This document shows, piece after piece, positions 33,002-41,260 of a stretch of DNA of 64,000 bases; the stretch's first letter is position 1, and each line of letters begins with the position of its first letter. Source of the DNA: Polyangia bacterium (GTDB taxonomy: Bacteria > Myxococcota_A > Polyangia > Nannocystales > Nannocystaceae); NCBI GenBank assembly GCA_030424595.1, contig JAUHWG010000028.1:62001-126000 (forward strand). The letters run 5' to 3'. The position numbers and the translations under genes are program-made. A model generated the notes under the pieces. The model was not told the origin of the DNA. It was given only the letters and a program-made list of their open reading frames with translations, and did no database searches.

Positions 33002-33775
33002 TCAAGGGGCAGCTTGGGCGAGCCAGAGGAGCTCGTCGATCCGCACGTCCTCAGGCTCCGAGTCCGGAGCGCCGCGCCGTACCTTCCGCCCGCGGAAGAG
33101 GTAGAGAATGTTCGGGGCGAGGCGACCCGCGCAGATCGTCGACGCCTCGGGGAAGAGATCGCCAGCGCCGGGGAGTACCGCCCGTCGACACTCGATGTCG
33201 GGGTTGAGCTCGGCGAGCGGGACGAGGCGAGCGCCGACGCCGAACCCCGAAGGCGGCGTGATCTCGCGAGCGAGCACTCTGACGCCGACGACCCGACGGC
33301 TCCCATCATCGGACCCGGGCGAGGCCATCACGCCGAGGATCGCGATCCCTCCGCACACCACCTCAACATAGGGCGCAGGCTCACCGAGGTGATCGTAGGA
33401 GCCCTCGGCGAGCTCACACTCGGGGAAGAGAGCTGCGAGCTGGTCCGCGTCCGCCTTGGTGTCGCGGTCGAGCGGCCCCAGGATCCGCGGCGTAAACGTC
33501 AACCGAAGGGGGCTGACGGGCGCCCCCTCCCCCGACACCTGCGCCGCAGATGGACGGGCCCCTCTGAGCGCTTCGCGGCCCACAGGCGGCGGGTCCGAGG
33601 GAGATGGCTCGGCGACCAGGCCGGGCGCCAGCGAGGGTGCGGGCCCAGGCTGAGCGCTCCCCCCAGACAGCTCGATCTGCGACGAGGCGCCGCCCTCTTG
33701 CCCCTTCGAACAGGCGAGGAGAGCGAGCGAACACGCGACCCCTACGCTGATGACCCAGCCCCTCGCGCGCAGCAT
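33002..33775 (-). CDS. predicted lipoprotein of unknown function
   Basis: A 257-residue protein with signal segment ISVGVACSLALLAC (lipobox LLAC, Cys22), a Pro/Gly/Ser linker to about residue 85, and a compact mature domain with five Cys. Segments RILGPLDRDTKADADQLAAL and YVEVVCGGIAILGVMASPG suggest an alpha/beta fold, and it ends in an Arg/Lys-rich loop and EDVRIDELLWLAQ. No family was recognised. The 325-bp gap to the next minus-strand gene makes co-transcription uncertain. Confidence 0.65.
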   Translation of the reverse strand: MLRARGWVISVGVACSLALLACSKGQEGGASSQIELSGGSAQPGPAPSLAPGLVAEPSPSDPPPVGREALRGARPSAAQVSGEGAPVSPLRLTFTPRILGPLDRDTKADADQLAALFPECELAEGSYDHLGEPAPYVEVVCGGIAILGVMASPGSDDGSRRVVGVRVLAREITPPSGFGVGARLVPLAELNPDIECRRAVLPGAGDLFPEASTICAGRLAPNILYLFRGRKVRRGAPDSEPEDVRIDELLWLAQAAP

Positions 33776-33838
33776 CGACTGCCATCCTAGCAGCCCATCC
33801 GCCGATGGGGCCGGCAGGTCTGGCGGCTCGCCATGCCC

Positions 33839-33974
33839 GCGCGAGCCGGATACCCGCGCGAGCCGGAGCGCTCAACCTCCGCCTTCCCCTCGCGCTTATG
33901 TCCTCGTCCTGCCACGCGGCCCGCGCGAGCCGCTAGCGGGGCGTGCGGGCGGCGAGGGCCCGCCGCGCGAGCCG
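33839..33974. repeat. four scattered copies of GCGCGAGCCG
   Basis: Copies at 33839-33848, 33856-33865, 33923-33932 and 33965-33974. The first two sit in a 17-bp imperfect tandem (CCCGCGCGAGCCGGA). They lie upstream of the lipoprotein start at 33775 and downstream of the LysR gene; 33776-34022 shows no coding signal. Confidence 0.6.
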
Positions 33975-34022
33975 TCGCGACACGACCGTCCGCTCGTGTC
34001 GCCCCTGGAGGGTCCAGCACGC

Positions 34023-34928
34023 TCAGGACGCCGCGTCCGCGCCCGCGAGGGACTCGACCAGGAAGTCGACGAAGGCGCGCACCTTGGGCGAGCTGCGCTG
34101 AGACGGGAGGAAGAGGGCGTGGATCGCCGGCCCCTCGGCGGCGAAGGGCCTGAGGACCTCGAGCAGGCGCCCCCCCTGGATGTGCTCCTCCGTCATGAAG
34201 CTGAAGGCCTGGGCGATGCCGAGGCCCGCCAGCGCGCCTGTCACCAGCAGCTCTCCCTGGTCGACGTCGACGCTGCCGGATACCGTCAGCGTCCTGACGC
34301 CTCCGTCCTCCCCGCGGAAGGTCCAGGGGACGAGCTTGCCCCGCGGCGAGCGAAAGGTGAGGCACTCGTGGTCAGCGAGAACCTCCGGGCGCTCCGGCGC
34401 GCCGCGACGGCTCAGGTAGGCCGGAGCCGCGACGGTCACCCATCGCGTCGACAGGATCCGGCGGGCGATCAGCGCTGCGTCCTTGAGCTCACCTACCCGG
34501 ATCGCGACGTCGACCCGCTCGTCGACGAGGCGACTGCGCCGATCGCTGAGCCGCAGGTGGACCTGAAGGCCCGGATAGAGCGCGGTGAAGCGGGGGAGGA
34601 GGCGGAGCAGAGAAGCGCCGAGAACGAAGGGCAGAGAGACCGTCAGCTCCCCGCGTGGAACTCCCCTCGCGCGGGCGATCGACTCCCGCCCTGCCTCGAC
34701 CTGCCGCATCGCCTCGCGGCAGCGCGCGACATAGAGCGCCCCCTCGTCGGTGAGCCGGACCTGCCGGGTCGTCCGCTCGAGGAGGCGCACCCCCAGGCGC
34801 GCCTCGAGGCGCTGGACCGCCTTCGAGATCGCCGCCGGGGTCACGCCGAGGCGCTCCGCCGCCCGGCGAAACGACCGCTCCTCCGCCGCGTGGACGAAGG
34901 GAATGATCCCGTCGAAGAGGTCCGCCAC
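34023..34928 (-). CDS. LysR family transcriptional regulator
   Basis: A 301-residue protein starting at GTG. Residues 1-62 form the winged helix: FVHAAEERSFRRAAERLGVT, PAAISKAVQRLEARLGVRLL, ERTTRQVRLTDEG. Residues 90-295 form the periplasmic-binding-like effector domain (GELTVSLPFVLGASLLRLLP, DVAIRVGELKDAALIARRIL). It is close to the AaeR/DsdC-like group that often controls divergent oxidoreductases. Here it is divergent from an F420-reductase-like gene and an SDR gene, the probable targets. Two inverted repeats lie in the shared intergenic region. Confidence 0.92.
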   Translation of the reverse strand: MADLFDGIIPFVHAAEERSFRRAAERLGVTPAAISKAVQRLEARLGVRLLERTTRQVRLTDEGALYVARCREAMRQVEAGRESIARARGVPRGELTVSLPFVLGASLLRLLPRFTALYPGLQVHLRLSDRRSRLVDERVDVAIRVGELKDAALIARRILSTRWVTVAAPAYLSRRGAPERPEVLADHECLTFRSPRGKLVPWTFRGEDGGVRTLTVSGSVDVDQGELLVTGALAGLGIAQAFSFMTEEHIQGGRLLEVLRPFAAEGPAIHALFLPSQRSSPKVRAFVDFLVESLAGADAAS

Positions 34929-34952
34929 CCGCGGACTCTACCAAGCCAGCGC

Positions 34953-34981
34953 ATCATTGATGACAAAATGTTATCAGATAA
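34953..34981. promoter_or_regulatory. two adjacent palindromes in the LysR/oxidoreductase divergent promoter region
   Basis: TCAT-TG-ATGA (34954-34963) and the perfect palindrome TTATC-A-GATAA (34971-34981) lie 17 bases apart in an AT-rich island between the divergent genes. Position and symmetry suggest LysR binding or the core promoter; TTATC-N-GATAA also fits the T-N-A symmetry used by LysR proteins. Confidence 0.5.
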
Positions 34982-35075
34982 GCGAAGCTCGAGGCGGTAG
35001 ACGCCGGCCGAGCCCGGGACTAGGGTCGGACCACTCGGCGGCGACGGAAGCCGCCAGGAGCAGAGGAGAACGACG

Positions 35076-35750
35076 ATGAAGTACGCAGTTCTAGGCACCG
35101 GAATGGTCGGCAAGACGATCGCCACAAAGCTCATCAGCCTCGGCCATGAGGTGATGATGGGATCACGGACCAGCACCAACGAGAAGGCGATCGCATGGGC
35201 CGAGGAGATGGGAGAGAACGCCACCCATGGCACCTTCTCGGCGGCCTCTGCCTTCGCCGAGCGGATCATCAACTGCACCTCCGGGGGCGCCTCGGTCGCG
35301 GCCCTGGGGGCCGCGGGGGCGGAGAACATCGGCGACAAGATCATCGTCGATATCGCCAACCCGCTCGACTTCTCGGAGGGATTCCCGCCGACGCTCTCGG
35401 TCTGCAACGATGACTCCCTCGGCGAGCAGATCCAGCGCGCCTTTCCCAAGGCGAAGGTCGTCAAGACCCTGAACACTGTCAACTGTATGTTGATGGTGGA
35501 CCCGGCGGGCGTCCCCGGCGAGCACAGCCTCTTCATCTGCGGCGACGATGACGACGCCAAGGCGCAGATCCGTGGGCTCCTCGGCGAGTTCGGCTGGGGC
35601 CCCGCGCGGATCATCGACGGCGGCGGGATCTCCTTCGCCCGCGGCACCGAGGCCTACCTCCTCCTCTGGACCCGGCTCTTCGGCGCCCTTGGCAACGCGA
35701 ACTTCAACGTCGAGCTCCACCTGGGCGAGACGATCAACGCGGCCGACTAG
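35076..35750 (+). CDS. NADP-binding F420 reductase-like protein
   Basis: A 224-residue protein starting MKYAVLGTGMVGKTIATKL, with the G-x-G-x-x-G dinucleotide loop and MMGSRT, typical of the NADPH-dependent F420 oxidoreductase family (PF03807). DKIIVDIANPLDFSEGFPPT and AFPKAKVVKTLNTVNCMLMV are family segments. Many bacterial members without F420 synthesis act as NADP(H)-dependent oxidoreductases of unclear substrate. AGGAGAA lies about six bases before the ATG. It is divergent from LysR and 26 bp ahead of an SDR gene, so the two form a small LysR-controlled operon. Confidence 0.85.
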   Translation: MKYAVLGTGMVGKTIATKLISLGHEVMMGSRTSTNEKAIAWAEEMGENATHGTFSAASAFAERIINCTSGGASVAALGAAGAENIGDKIIVDIANPLDFSEGFPPTLSVCNDDSLGEQIQRAFPKAKVVKTLNTVNCMLMVDPAGVPGEHSLFICGDDDDAKAQIRGLLGEFGWGPARIIDGGGISFARGTEAYLLLWTRLFGALGNANFNVELHLGETINAAD

Positions 35751-35776
35751 GACCCCGAGCACCCAACGAACCGACG

Positions 35777-36553
35777 ATGGACCCGACGACGATGGACAAG
35801 CCAAACAACGCCCCCACCACCGACGCAGGGAAACCGCGACCTGTCGCCGTGATCACCGGGGCGAACCGCGGCCTCGGCCTCGGGACCGCGCGGGAGCTGG
35901 CGAAGCTCGGCCATCACGTGGTTCTCACCGCCCGCACGCTGGAGAAGGCAGAGGCGGCCGCCGCCGGCCTCCTCGGGGAGGGTCTCAGCGTCGAACCAGA
36001 GGTGCTCGACGTCGCCGAGGATGAGAGCGTCCGCGCATTCACAGCCCGACTCCGCGAGCGCTACGGTCGCTGCGACGTGCTCGTCAACAACGCCGGGGCG
36101 ATCTTCGAGTCGAGCGACGATCCCTCGACCCCGTCCGCGCCGTCGACCCTCGAGATCTCCGCGGAAGTCGTCCTCCGCGCCCTTGGCACCAACACCCTCG
36201 GGGCCTACCGCCTCCTCCAGGCGATCCTCCCGCTCATGAACGCCGCCGGCCGCGGACGCGTCGTCAACGTCTCCTCGGGGATGGGCGCCTTGACAGACAT
36301 GGGCAGCGACTGGCCCGCGTACCGGATCTCCAAGACGGCCCTCTCCGCGGTCACCTGTCTCTTCGCCCATGAGACGCGCGGCGACGTCAAGGTCAACTCC
36401 GTCTGCCCCGGCTGGGTGCGGACCGAGATGGGCGGTCCCGACGCGACCCGCAGCCTCGACGAGGGCGTCCGCGGGATCGTCCTGGCGGCGACCCTGGGCG
36501 CCGAGGGGCCGAACGGAGCGTTCCTCCGCGACGGCGCGCGCATCGACTGGTAG
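35777..36553 (+). CDS. short-chain dehydrogenase/reductase, carbonyl-reductase-like
   Basis: A 258-residue protein. AVITGANRGLGLGTARELA is the T-G-x3-G-x-G cofactor loop, CDVLVNNAGAIFES the NNAG strand, VVNVSSGMGALTD holds the catalytic Ser and YRISKTALS the Tyr-x3-Lys; CPGWVRTEMGG follows. The sequence is nearest to the carbonyl reductase (CBR1-like) group of classical SDRs, probably NADPH-linked because of LTARTLEKA after strand 2. It follows the F420-reductase-like gene by 26 bp in the LysR-divergent operon. A second ATG at 35792 could be the start. Dispersed repeat copy 5 lies 42 bp after the stop. Confidence 0.88.
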   Translation: MDPTTMDKPNNAPTTDAGKPRPVAVITGANRGLGLGTARELAKLGHHVVLTARTLEKAEAAAAGLLGEGLSVEPEVLDVAEDESVRAFTARLRERYGRCDVLVNNAGAIFESSDDPSTPSAPSTLEISAEVVLRALGTNTLGAYRLLQAILPLMNAAGRGRVVNVSSGMGALTDMGSDWPAYRISKTALSAVTCLFAHETRGDVKVNSVCPGWVRTEMGGPDATRSLDEGVRGIVLAATLGAEGPNGAFLRDGARIDW

Positions 36554-36595
36554 CTCAGCGTCCGCGCCGAGGATCGACGGCGAGGGCCTGCGCGC

Positions 36596-36629
36596 GAGAG
36601 CGCACGGGACTTTCGCCACGGGCTGCTAG
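36596..36629 (+). repeat. dispersed 34-bp element, copy 5 (contains the stop codon of the YeiH gene)
   Basis: Reads GAGAGCGCACGGGACTTTCG then CCACGGGCTGCTAG. The CTAG provides the TAG stop of the minus-strand yeiH-like gene. It lies between two convergent genes. Confidence 0.8.
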
Positions 36630-37720
36630 CCGAGGAAGAGCCGGATCAGCAGGAGGCTGAACCCGGCGAGCACGACCGCGGCGAAGAGCCCGACATAGAG
36701 CGCCCGCACCCCGATCTTCGCCAGCCCGCGCAGATGCACGCCGAGCCCCACTCCGGCCATCGCGATGGCGATGAGGAACGACGAGACCGTGGTCGCCAGG
36801 GTGCTCATCGCCACGTCGACCGAGCCCGCCTCCCACAGCGGGCTCTGCTCGAGGTGGAGGGTGAAGTTCGGCAGCAGGTTGAGCGTCTTCGCCACCGCGA
36901 GGCCGACGAAGCCGAGGATGAAGGGCGGAAAGAGGGTCCCCAGCCGGGTCCGCGGGGCGACGTGGGCCTCCTGCTGCCGCCGCTTCTCGCGGGCATAGAG
37001 CGCGCCGATGATGACGACCATCGGCGCGAGCAGGAGCACGCGGACGAGCTTGACGATGATCGCGACCTCACCGGCCTCCGGACCGTAGGCGAAGCCCGCG
37101 GCCATGACCTGCGGCGTCGCGTGGATCGCCGTCCCGGCCCAGACGCCGAAGTCCGCCTGGCTGAGCCCGAGGAGCGTGCCTATCAGGGGAAAGGCGACGA
37201 TCGAGATGAGGCCGAAGAGCGTCACCGTCGTCACCGCAAACGCGGTCTCGCTGTCCTCCGCCTCGATGACGGGCGCCGTCACGGCGATCGCCGTACCGCC
37301 GCAGATCGCCGTGCCTATACCGATGAGGAGGCCGAGGCGGCGGGTCACGCCGAAGCGCGCGCAGAGCCAGATCGTCAGGCCGAGCGCGACCGTGACGCAG
37401 AGCAGGTTGATCGAGAGGGCCCGCCCCGAGACCCGGAGCACCTCGAAGAAGTCGAGCTTCGCCCCCATCAGGACGATCGCGAAGGGCAGGACCTTCTTGA
37501 CCGAGTACTTGATCCCCGGGCGCAGCCACTCCGGCATCGGCAGGAGGTTGCGGATCGCGATGCCGATGACGATCGCGATCAGCATCGTGTCGATCGGGTG
37601 GCGACCCTCTTCGCCGACCGTAAAGGGGGCGAAGGGCAGACTATGCACATAGACGGCGATCGCCGCGATGGCGGTCGCCAGGAGCAGGCCAGGGAGCCGT
37701 GGGGGGGTCGAGTCCGGCAC
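36626..37720 (-). CDS. yeiH: YeiH/UPF0324 family putative sulfate (sulfite) exporter
   Basis: A 364-residue membrane protein with about ten helices, starting at GTG. LLIGIGTAICGGTAIAVTAP then VIEAEDSETAFAVTTVTLFG is the family signature (G-T-x-I-C-G-x-x-A-I-x-A). IAIRNLLPMPEWLRPGIKY and SSFLIAIAMAGVGLGVHLRG are further conserved blocks. Family members are linked genetically to sulfate or sulfite export and taurine/cysteate breakdown. Here it is 6 bp downstream of a cysteine synthase and near a sulfite dehydrogenase, which fits a role in sulfur oxyanion handling. Its stop codon lies inside a dispersed repeat. Confidence 0.88.
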   Translation of the reverse strand: MPDSTPPRLPGLLLATAIAAIAVYVHSLPFAPFTVGEEGRHPIDTMLIAIVIGIAIRNLLPMPEWLRPGIKYSVKKVLPFAIVLMGAKLDFFEVLRVSGRALSINLLCVTVALGLTIWLCARFGVTRRLGLLIGIGTAICGGTAIAVTAPVIEAEDSETAFAVTTVTLFGLISIVAFPLIGTLLGLSQADFGVWAGTAIHATPQVMAAGFAYGPEAGEVAIIVKLVRVLLLAPMVVIIGALYAREKRRQQEAHVAPRTRLGTLFPPFILGFVGLAVAKTLNLLPNFTLHLEQSPLWEAGSVDVAMSTLATTVSSFLIAIAMAGVGLGVHLRGLAKIGVRALYVGLFAAVVLAGFSLLLIRLFLG

Positions 37721-37726
37721 GTTGGC

Positions 37727-38698
37727 TCAGATGATGAAGTCGACGCCGGCGATCGACGCCGGCCGCTCGATCGAGATGTAGCGATCCCAGGCGTCGGGGA
37801 TCACGGTGACCACCCGCTTGCCGGGGCCGAGGCGCTCGGCCACCTGGATCGCGCCCCAGACCGCGGCGCCGCCGGAGATCCCGGCCGAGATGCCCTCCTC
37901 TCGAGCGAGGCGCTGGGCCATGGCGAAGGCGACACGATCCTCGCAGGGGAGCACCTCGTCGATGTTCTCCCGGTCGAGCACCCCGGGGACAAAGCCTGCG
38001 CCGATCCCCTCGATCCCGTGGGGTCGGGTGGCGCCGCCGCTCAGGGCTCGCGACTTGGCGGGCTCCATCGCGACCACGAGGAGCCCTGGGACCGCCTCGC
38101 GGAGCACCTGACCGACGCCGGTGATCGTCCCGCCGGTGCCGACGCCGGCGACCAGCGCGTCGAGGCGGCCCCCGGTCGCCCGGAGGATCTCCTGCGCCGT
38201 CGCGTCGCGATGGGCTTGCGGGTTGGCGGGGTTGTCGAACTGCTGGGGCATGAAGCAGCGGGGGTTGTCCCGGGTGATCTTCTTCGCCCGCTCGATCGCC
38301 CCCTGCATCAGCTTGCGGGCCGGGGTCAGGACCACCTGCGCGCCGTAGTGCTCGAGGATCCGCCGCCGCTCCATCGAGCTGTCGTCGGGCATCGTGATGA
38401 TCAAGCGATACCCCTTCACCGCCGCCGCGAAGGCGAGGCCGATCCCGGTGTTGCCGCTGGTCGGCTCGACGATCGTGTCCCCCAGCCTCAGTCGACCGTC
38501 CCGCTCCGCCGCCTCGATCATGGCGACGGCGATCCGATCCTTGACGCTCCCCGCCGGGTTGAAGGACTCGAGCTTGGCGACGATCTCGGCCGCCCCCTCG
38601 GGGACGACCCGGCGCAGCCGCACCATCGGCGTCGCTCCGACCAGATCGAGCATCGACGCGGCGATGCCCCCTCCCCGCGACCTGTCATCGGCGCTCAT
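37727..38698 (-). CDS. cysK: cysteine synthase (CysK type)
   Basis: A 323-residue PLP enzyme from the ATG at 38698. FNPAGSVKDRIAVAM places the Schiff-base Lys at residue 53; VEPTSGNTGIGLAFAA is the classical E-x-T-S-G-N-T-G substrate loop; GVGTGGTITGVGQVL binds the PLP phosphate; GISGGAAVWGAIQVA closes the site. It condenses O-acetylserine with sulfide to cysteine in the cytosol. It is immediately followed by the YeiH-type exporter (6-bp gap) and divergent from the sulfite dehydrogenase with 156 bp between start codons, forming a compact sulfur locus. Confidence 0.92.
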   Translation of the reverse strand: MSADDRSRGGGIAASMLDLVGATPMVRLRRVVPEGAAEIVAKLESFNPAGSVKDRIAVAMIEAAERDGRLRLGDTIVEPTSGNTGIGLAFAAAVKGYRLIITMPDDSSMERRRILEHYGAQVVLTPARKLMQGAIERAKKITRDNPRCFMPQQFDNPANPQAHRDATAQEILRATGGRLDALVAGVGTGGTITGVGQVLREAVPGLLVVAMEPAKSRALSGGATRPHGIEGIGAGFVPGVLDRENIDEVLPCEDRVAFAMAQRLAREEGISAGISGGAAVWGAIQVAERLGPGKRVVTVIPDAWDRYISIERPASIAGVDFII

Positions 38699-38854
38699 GC
38701 GGGTTCGAGCATCACAAGCCGCGCCCGAGGGCGCAAGTCCAGGAAGACCCAGGCGAGAGGTCCGCAGGCGGTGTCCTCCCATCGCCCAGGGGCCGACGCT
38801 CGCCGGCTGGAGACGCGCCTTGCGGGTCGAGAGCCTTCCAGAGTACCGTCAAGC

Positions 38855-40489
38855 ATGCCGCGCGCTCCGGGTCGGCGTACGTTCCTCGGCTCCGCCAGCG
38901 GACTCGCCAGCGCCCTCCTCTTGACGAGCCTCGGCTGCGGCGAAGGGCCTCGCTCTGGCTCTGGAGCGAAGACCCGAAGGCGGCCCCGGGCGCGCCCGAG
39001 CACCCCCCTCGGCGGCGAGCCCCCCAGCTCGTTCGCCGAGGCCACGGCGCCGGGCAGCGACCAGCTCCCCGACGGGCTCGACCCCGAAAATTTTACGATC
39101 TACACCCGGACCCCGCTGACCCTGGAGACCCTCCGCTCGCGGCTCCCATCCGCCGCGATCACCGAGACCGGGCGCCTCTTCGTCCGCAACAACCTGCCGA
39201 TGCCCCACCCGAAGATCGTCGCCGACGCCGACGCGTGGCGGCTCGAGCTCACAGGCGTGCAGGCGGCCCGCTCCTTCACCCTCCGCGAGCTCAAGGGGCT
39301 CGGCCAGATCAGCGTCGTCGCGGTCCTCCAATGCTCCGGCAACGGTCGGCGTTTCTTCCCCCACGGGCCCTCCGGATCCCCGTGGGGCGTGGGCGCGGCG
39401 GGTTGCGTCCGCTGGACCGGGGTCCCGGTCTCGGCGGTCCTGCGCGCCGTCGGCGGGCCCCTGCCGACGGCCAGGTTTCTGACGGCGACCGGCGGTGACC
39501 CGCTGCCGAAGCTGCCCCCCGGGATCACGCCGGAGATGCTCCTGGTCGAGCGTTCGATCCCGCTGGAGAAGGGCGAGGCCGACGCTATCCTCGCCTGGGA
39601 GCTCAACGGTGAGCCCATCCCCCTCAGCCACGGCGGCCCGCTGCGCCTGATCGTCCCGGGCTACTACGGCGTCAACAACATCAAGTACGTCAAGACCCTG
39701 GCCTGTACAGAAGACCAGAGCAACGCCAAGATCCAGCAGAGCAGCTACCGCCTGCGGCCGCTCGGAGAGCCCGGCTCGACCGACCAGCCGTCGATGTGGC
39801 GGATGGCCGTGAAGTCCTGGATCGGCGAGCCAGGGGCCGACGACGCGCCGGTCGTCGCGGGTCCTCAGACGATCCGCGGCGTCGCCTTCTCCGGCGAGCG
39901 AGGGGTCCGGGAGGTCGAGGTCTCGGTCGACGGCGGAGGCACGTGGCTCAGCGCTCAGCTCGACGCGGAGAACCTCGGCGTCAACGCCTGGATCCCCTTC
40001 AGCCTCGCCGTCGAGCTCGGCGTCGGCGCCCATGAGCTGGTCTCCCGCGCCACCGACACCCAAGGCGAGCGCCAACCCGAGCATCGCCAGGAGAACGAGC
40101 GGGGCTACGGTAACAACTCGTGGCGCGACATGGCCCTGCGGATCGAGGCCTTCGCGACCGCAGCGGAGGCGCTCGCCGCCCATGAGCGAAAGCTGGCCGC
40201 ACGACCAGCTCAGGAGCGCTCGGTCGACGCCGAGCTCAGCCCCCAGGCGGCCCGCGGACGCGACGTCTTCCTCCGCGAGGCAGACCCCGCCTGCGGCAAT
40301 TGCCACTCGCTCGCGGACGCCAGCGCAGGGATGAAGATCGGCCCCGATCTCGATCAGCTCCGCGCGCCGGCGGCGAAGGTCGAGAACGCTGTCACCAACG
40401 GCGTCGGGGTGATGCAAGGCTATCGCGATCGCCTGAGCCCCGAGCAGATCGAGGCGGTCGCCCGCTACGTCGCCGAAGCTGCCCGCTAG
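38855..40489 (+). CDS. Tat-exported lipoprotein sulfite dehydrogenase fused to cytochrome c
   Basis: A 544-residue fusion. The N-terminus carries a twin-arginine motif (RRTFLG, Arg7-Arg8) and then LTSLGC, a lipobox at Cys28. Residues 75-340 form a sulfite-oxidase-type molybdopterin domain: RLFVRNNLPMPHP, the molybdenum ligand Cys160 in VAVLQCSGNGRRF, and VPGYYGVNNIKYVKTL. Residues 345-440 form the Mo-co dimerisation domain (IRGVAFSGERGVREVEVSVD). The C-terminal 80 residues form a cytochrome c with CGNCH (480-484) and Met in GVGVMQGY. In SorAB-type enzymes the cytochrome is a separate subunit; here electrons from sulfite would pass directly to the attached haem. The divergent cysK-yeiH pair fits sulfite detoxification. 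Confidence 0.92.
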   Translation: MPRAPGRRTFLGSASGLASALLLTSLGCGEGPRSGSGAKTRRRPRARPSTPLGGEPPSSFAEATAPGSDQLPDGLDPENFTIYTRTPLTLETLRSRLPSAAITETGRLFVRNNLPMPHPKIVADADAWRLELTGVQAARSFTLRELKGLGQISVVAVLQCSGNGRRFFPHGPSGSPWGVGAAGCVRWTGVPVSAVLRAVGGPLPTARFLTATGGDPLPKLPPGITPEMLLVERSIPLEKGEADAILAWELNGEPIPLSHGGPLRLIVPGYYGVNNIKYVKTLACTEDQSNAKIQQSSYRLRPLGEPGSTDQPSMWRMAVKSWIGEPGADDAPVVAGPQTIRGVAFSGERGVREVEVSVDGGGTWLSAQLDAENLGVNAWIPFSLAVELGVGAHELVSRATDTQGERQPEHRQENERGYGNNSWRDMALRIEAFATAAEALAAHERKLAARPAQERSVDAELSPQAARGRDVFLREADPACGNCHSLADASAGMKIGPDLDQLRAPAAKVENAVTNGVGVMQGYRDRLSPEQIEAVARYVAEAAR

Positions 40490-40594
40490 CCGCCCGTCGT
40501 CGCCGTCGGTGTCGGTATGCTCGGATTCGATAGACCCGCCCGTCCGGGCCGAATTCAGTTCCCGACAACCACATGGGGCTGGTACACCGAGACC

Positions 40595-41260
40595 ATGAGC
40601 AGACGATTCGGCTGGGTCCTCATCGGCGCAATGGCGTGTACGAGCGCGACCACAGAGGAGCCCGCCATGCCCGCTCAAGAGTCGACGCCAGAGGCGGAGA
40701 CCCCCGCCGAGCCGGCCGCGCCCGCGACCCCGCCGGAGGCGCCCGCGCCTGCGCCTGCGGTCACGGTCCAGATGACCGCGGCGACGCTCGCGGACGACTG
40801 TGGCGGGGGCCCGCCGCCGCCCGCCGCCCCGGCCAAGGCCAAGGCCAAGCGCCGCGACATGGAGGGCAGGAGCTCCGCCCGGATGGCGCGTGTGTGCGAA
40901 CAGACCTCGATGCAGCTCTCGGTCGTCGCTGCGGCCGACGCTGAGCAGACCCAGCTCACCGTCGCCAAGGTCGAGCTCTACGACGACAAGGGCGCCCTGC
41001 TCGGCGAGCTGACAGCCCGTGCTCCGTCTGTCTGGGGCGAGGACGGGAGCTATCAAGCGTGGGATGAGAGCATCGCCGGGGGCCAGGAGCTGTCGGTGAG
41101 CTACGCCCTCAGCCAGCCGCCGTGGGGCGACATCAGCGATCGCAGGGACCGGACCTATGTGCTCAAGGCGGCGCTGACGATCAACGGCGACGAAGAGCTC
41201 GTCCAGCGCGAGGTCGAGGTCGCCGCGCCGACGATCCTCCCGCCGAACGTCAAGACCTGA
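40595..41260 (+). CDS. predicted lipoprotein
   Basis: A 221-residue protein. RRFGWVLIGAMAC gives a lipobox at Cys15, followed by a long Pro/Ala/Glu linker to about residue 70 and then a short beta-rich domain (TQLTVAKVELYDDKGALLGE, VSYALSQPPWG, TYVLKAALTINGDEE). The segment from VAKVEL to the end resembles an Ig-like beta sandwich. Function unknown. It follows the sulfite dehydrogenase gene by about 105 bp in the same direction. Its TGA directly abuts the stop of the convergent cytochrome gene, the two sharing the palindrome TGATCA. Confidence 0.7.
   Translation: MSRRFGWVLIGAMACTSATTEEPAMPAQESTPEAETPAEPAAPATPPEAPAPAPAVTVQMTAATLADDCGGGPPPPAAPAKAKAKRRDMEGRSSARMARVCEQTSMQLSVVAAADAEQTQLTVAKVELYDDKGALLGELTARAPSVWGEDGSYQAWDESIAGGQELSVSYALSQPPWGDISDRRDRTYVLKAALTINGDEELVQREVEVAAPTILPPNVKT

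Noticed and set aside
36734..38854. 5' extension of the sulfite dehydrogenase frame by about 700 codons
   Set aside because: It runs antisense through the yeiH and cysK genes. The Tat signal and lipobox at 38855 fix the real start.
38849..41056. A 735-codon minus-strand frame
   Set aside because: It is opposite the sulfite dehydrogenase and a lipoprotein. It is low-complexity Gly/Arg/Asp/Val sequence with no recognisable motif.
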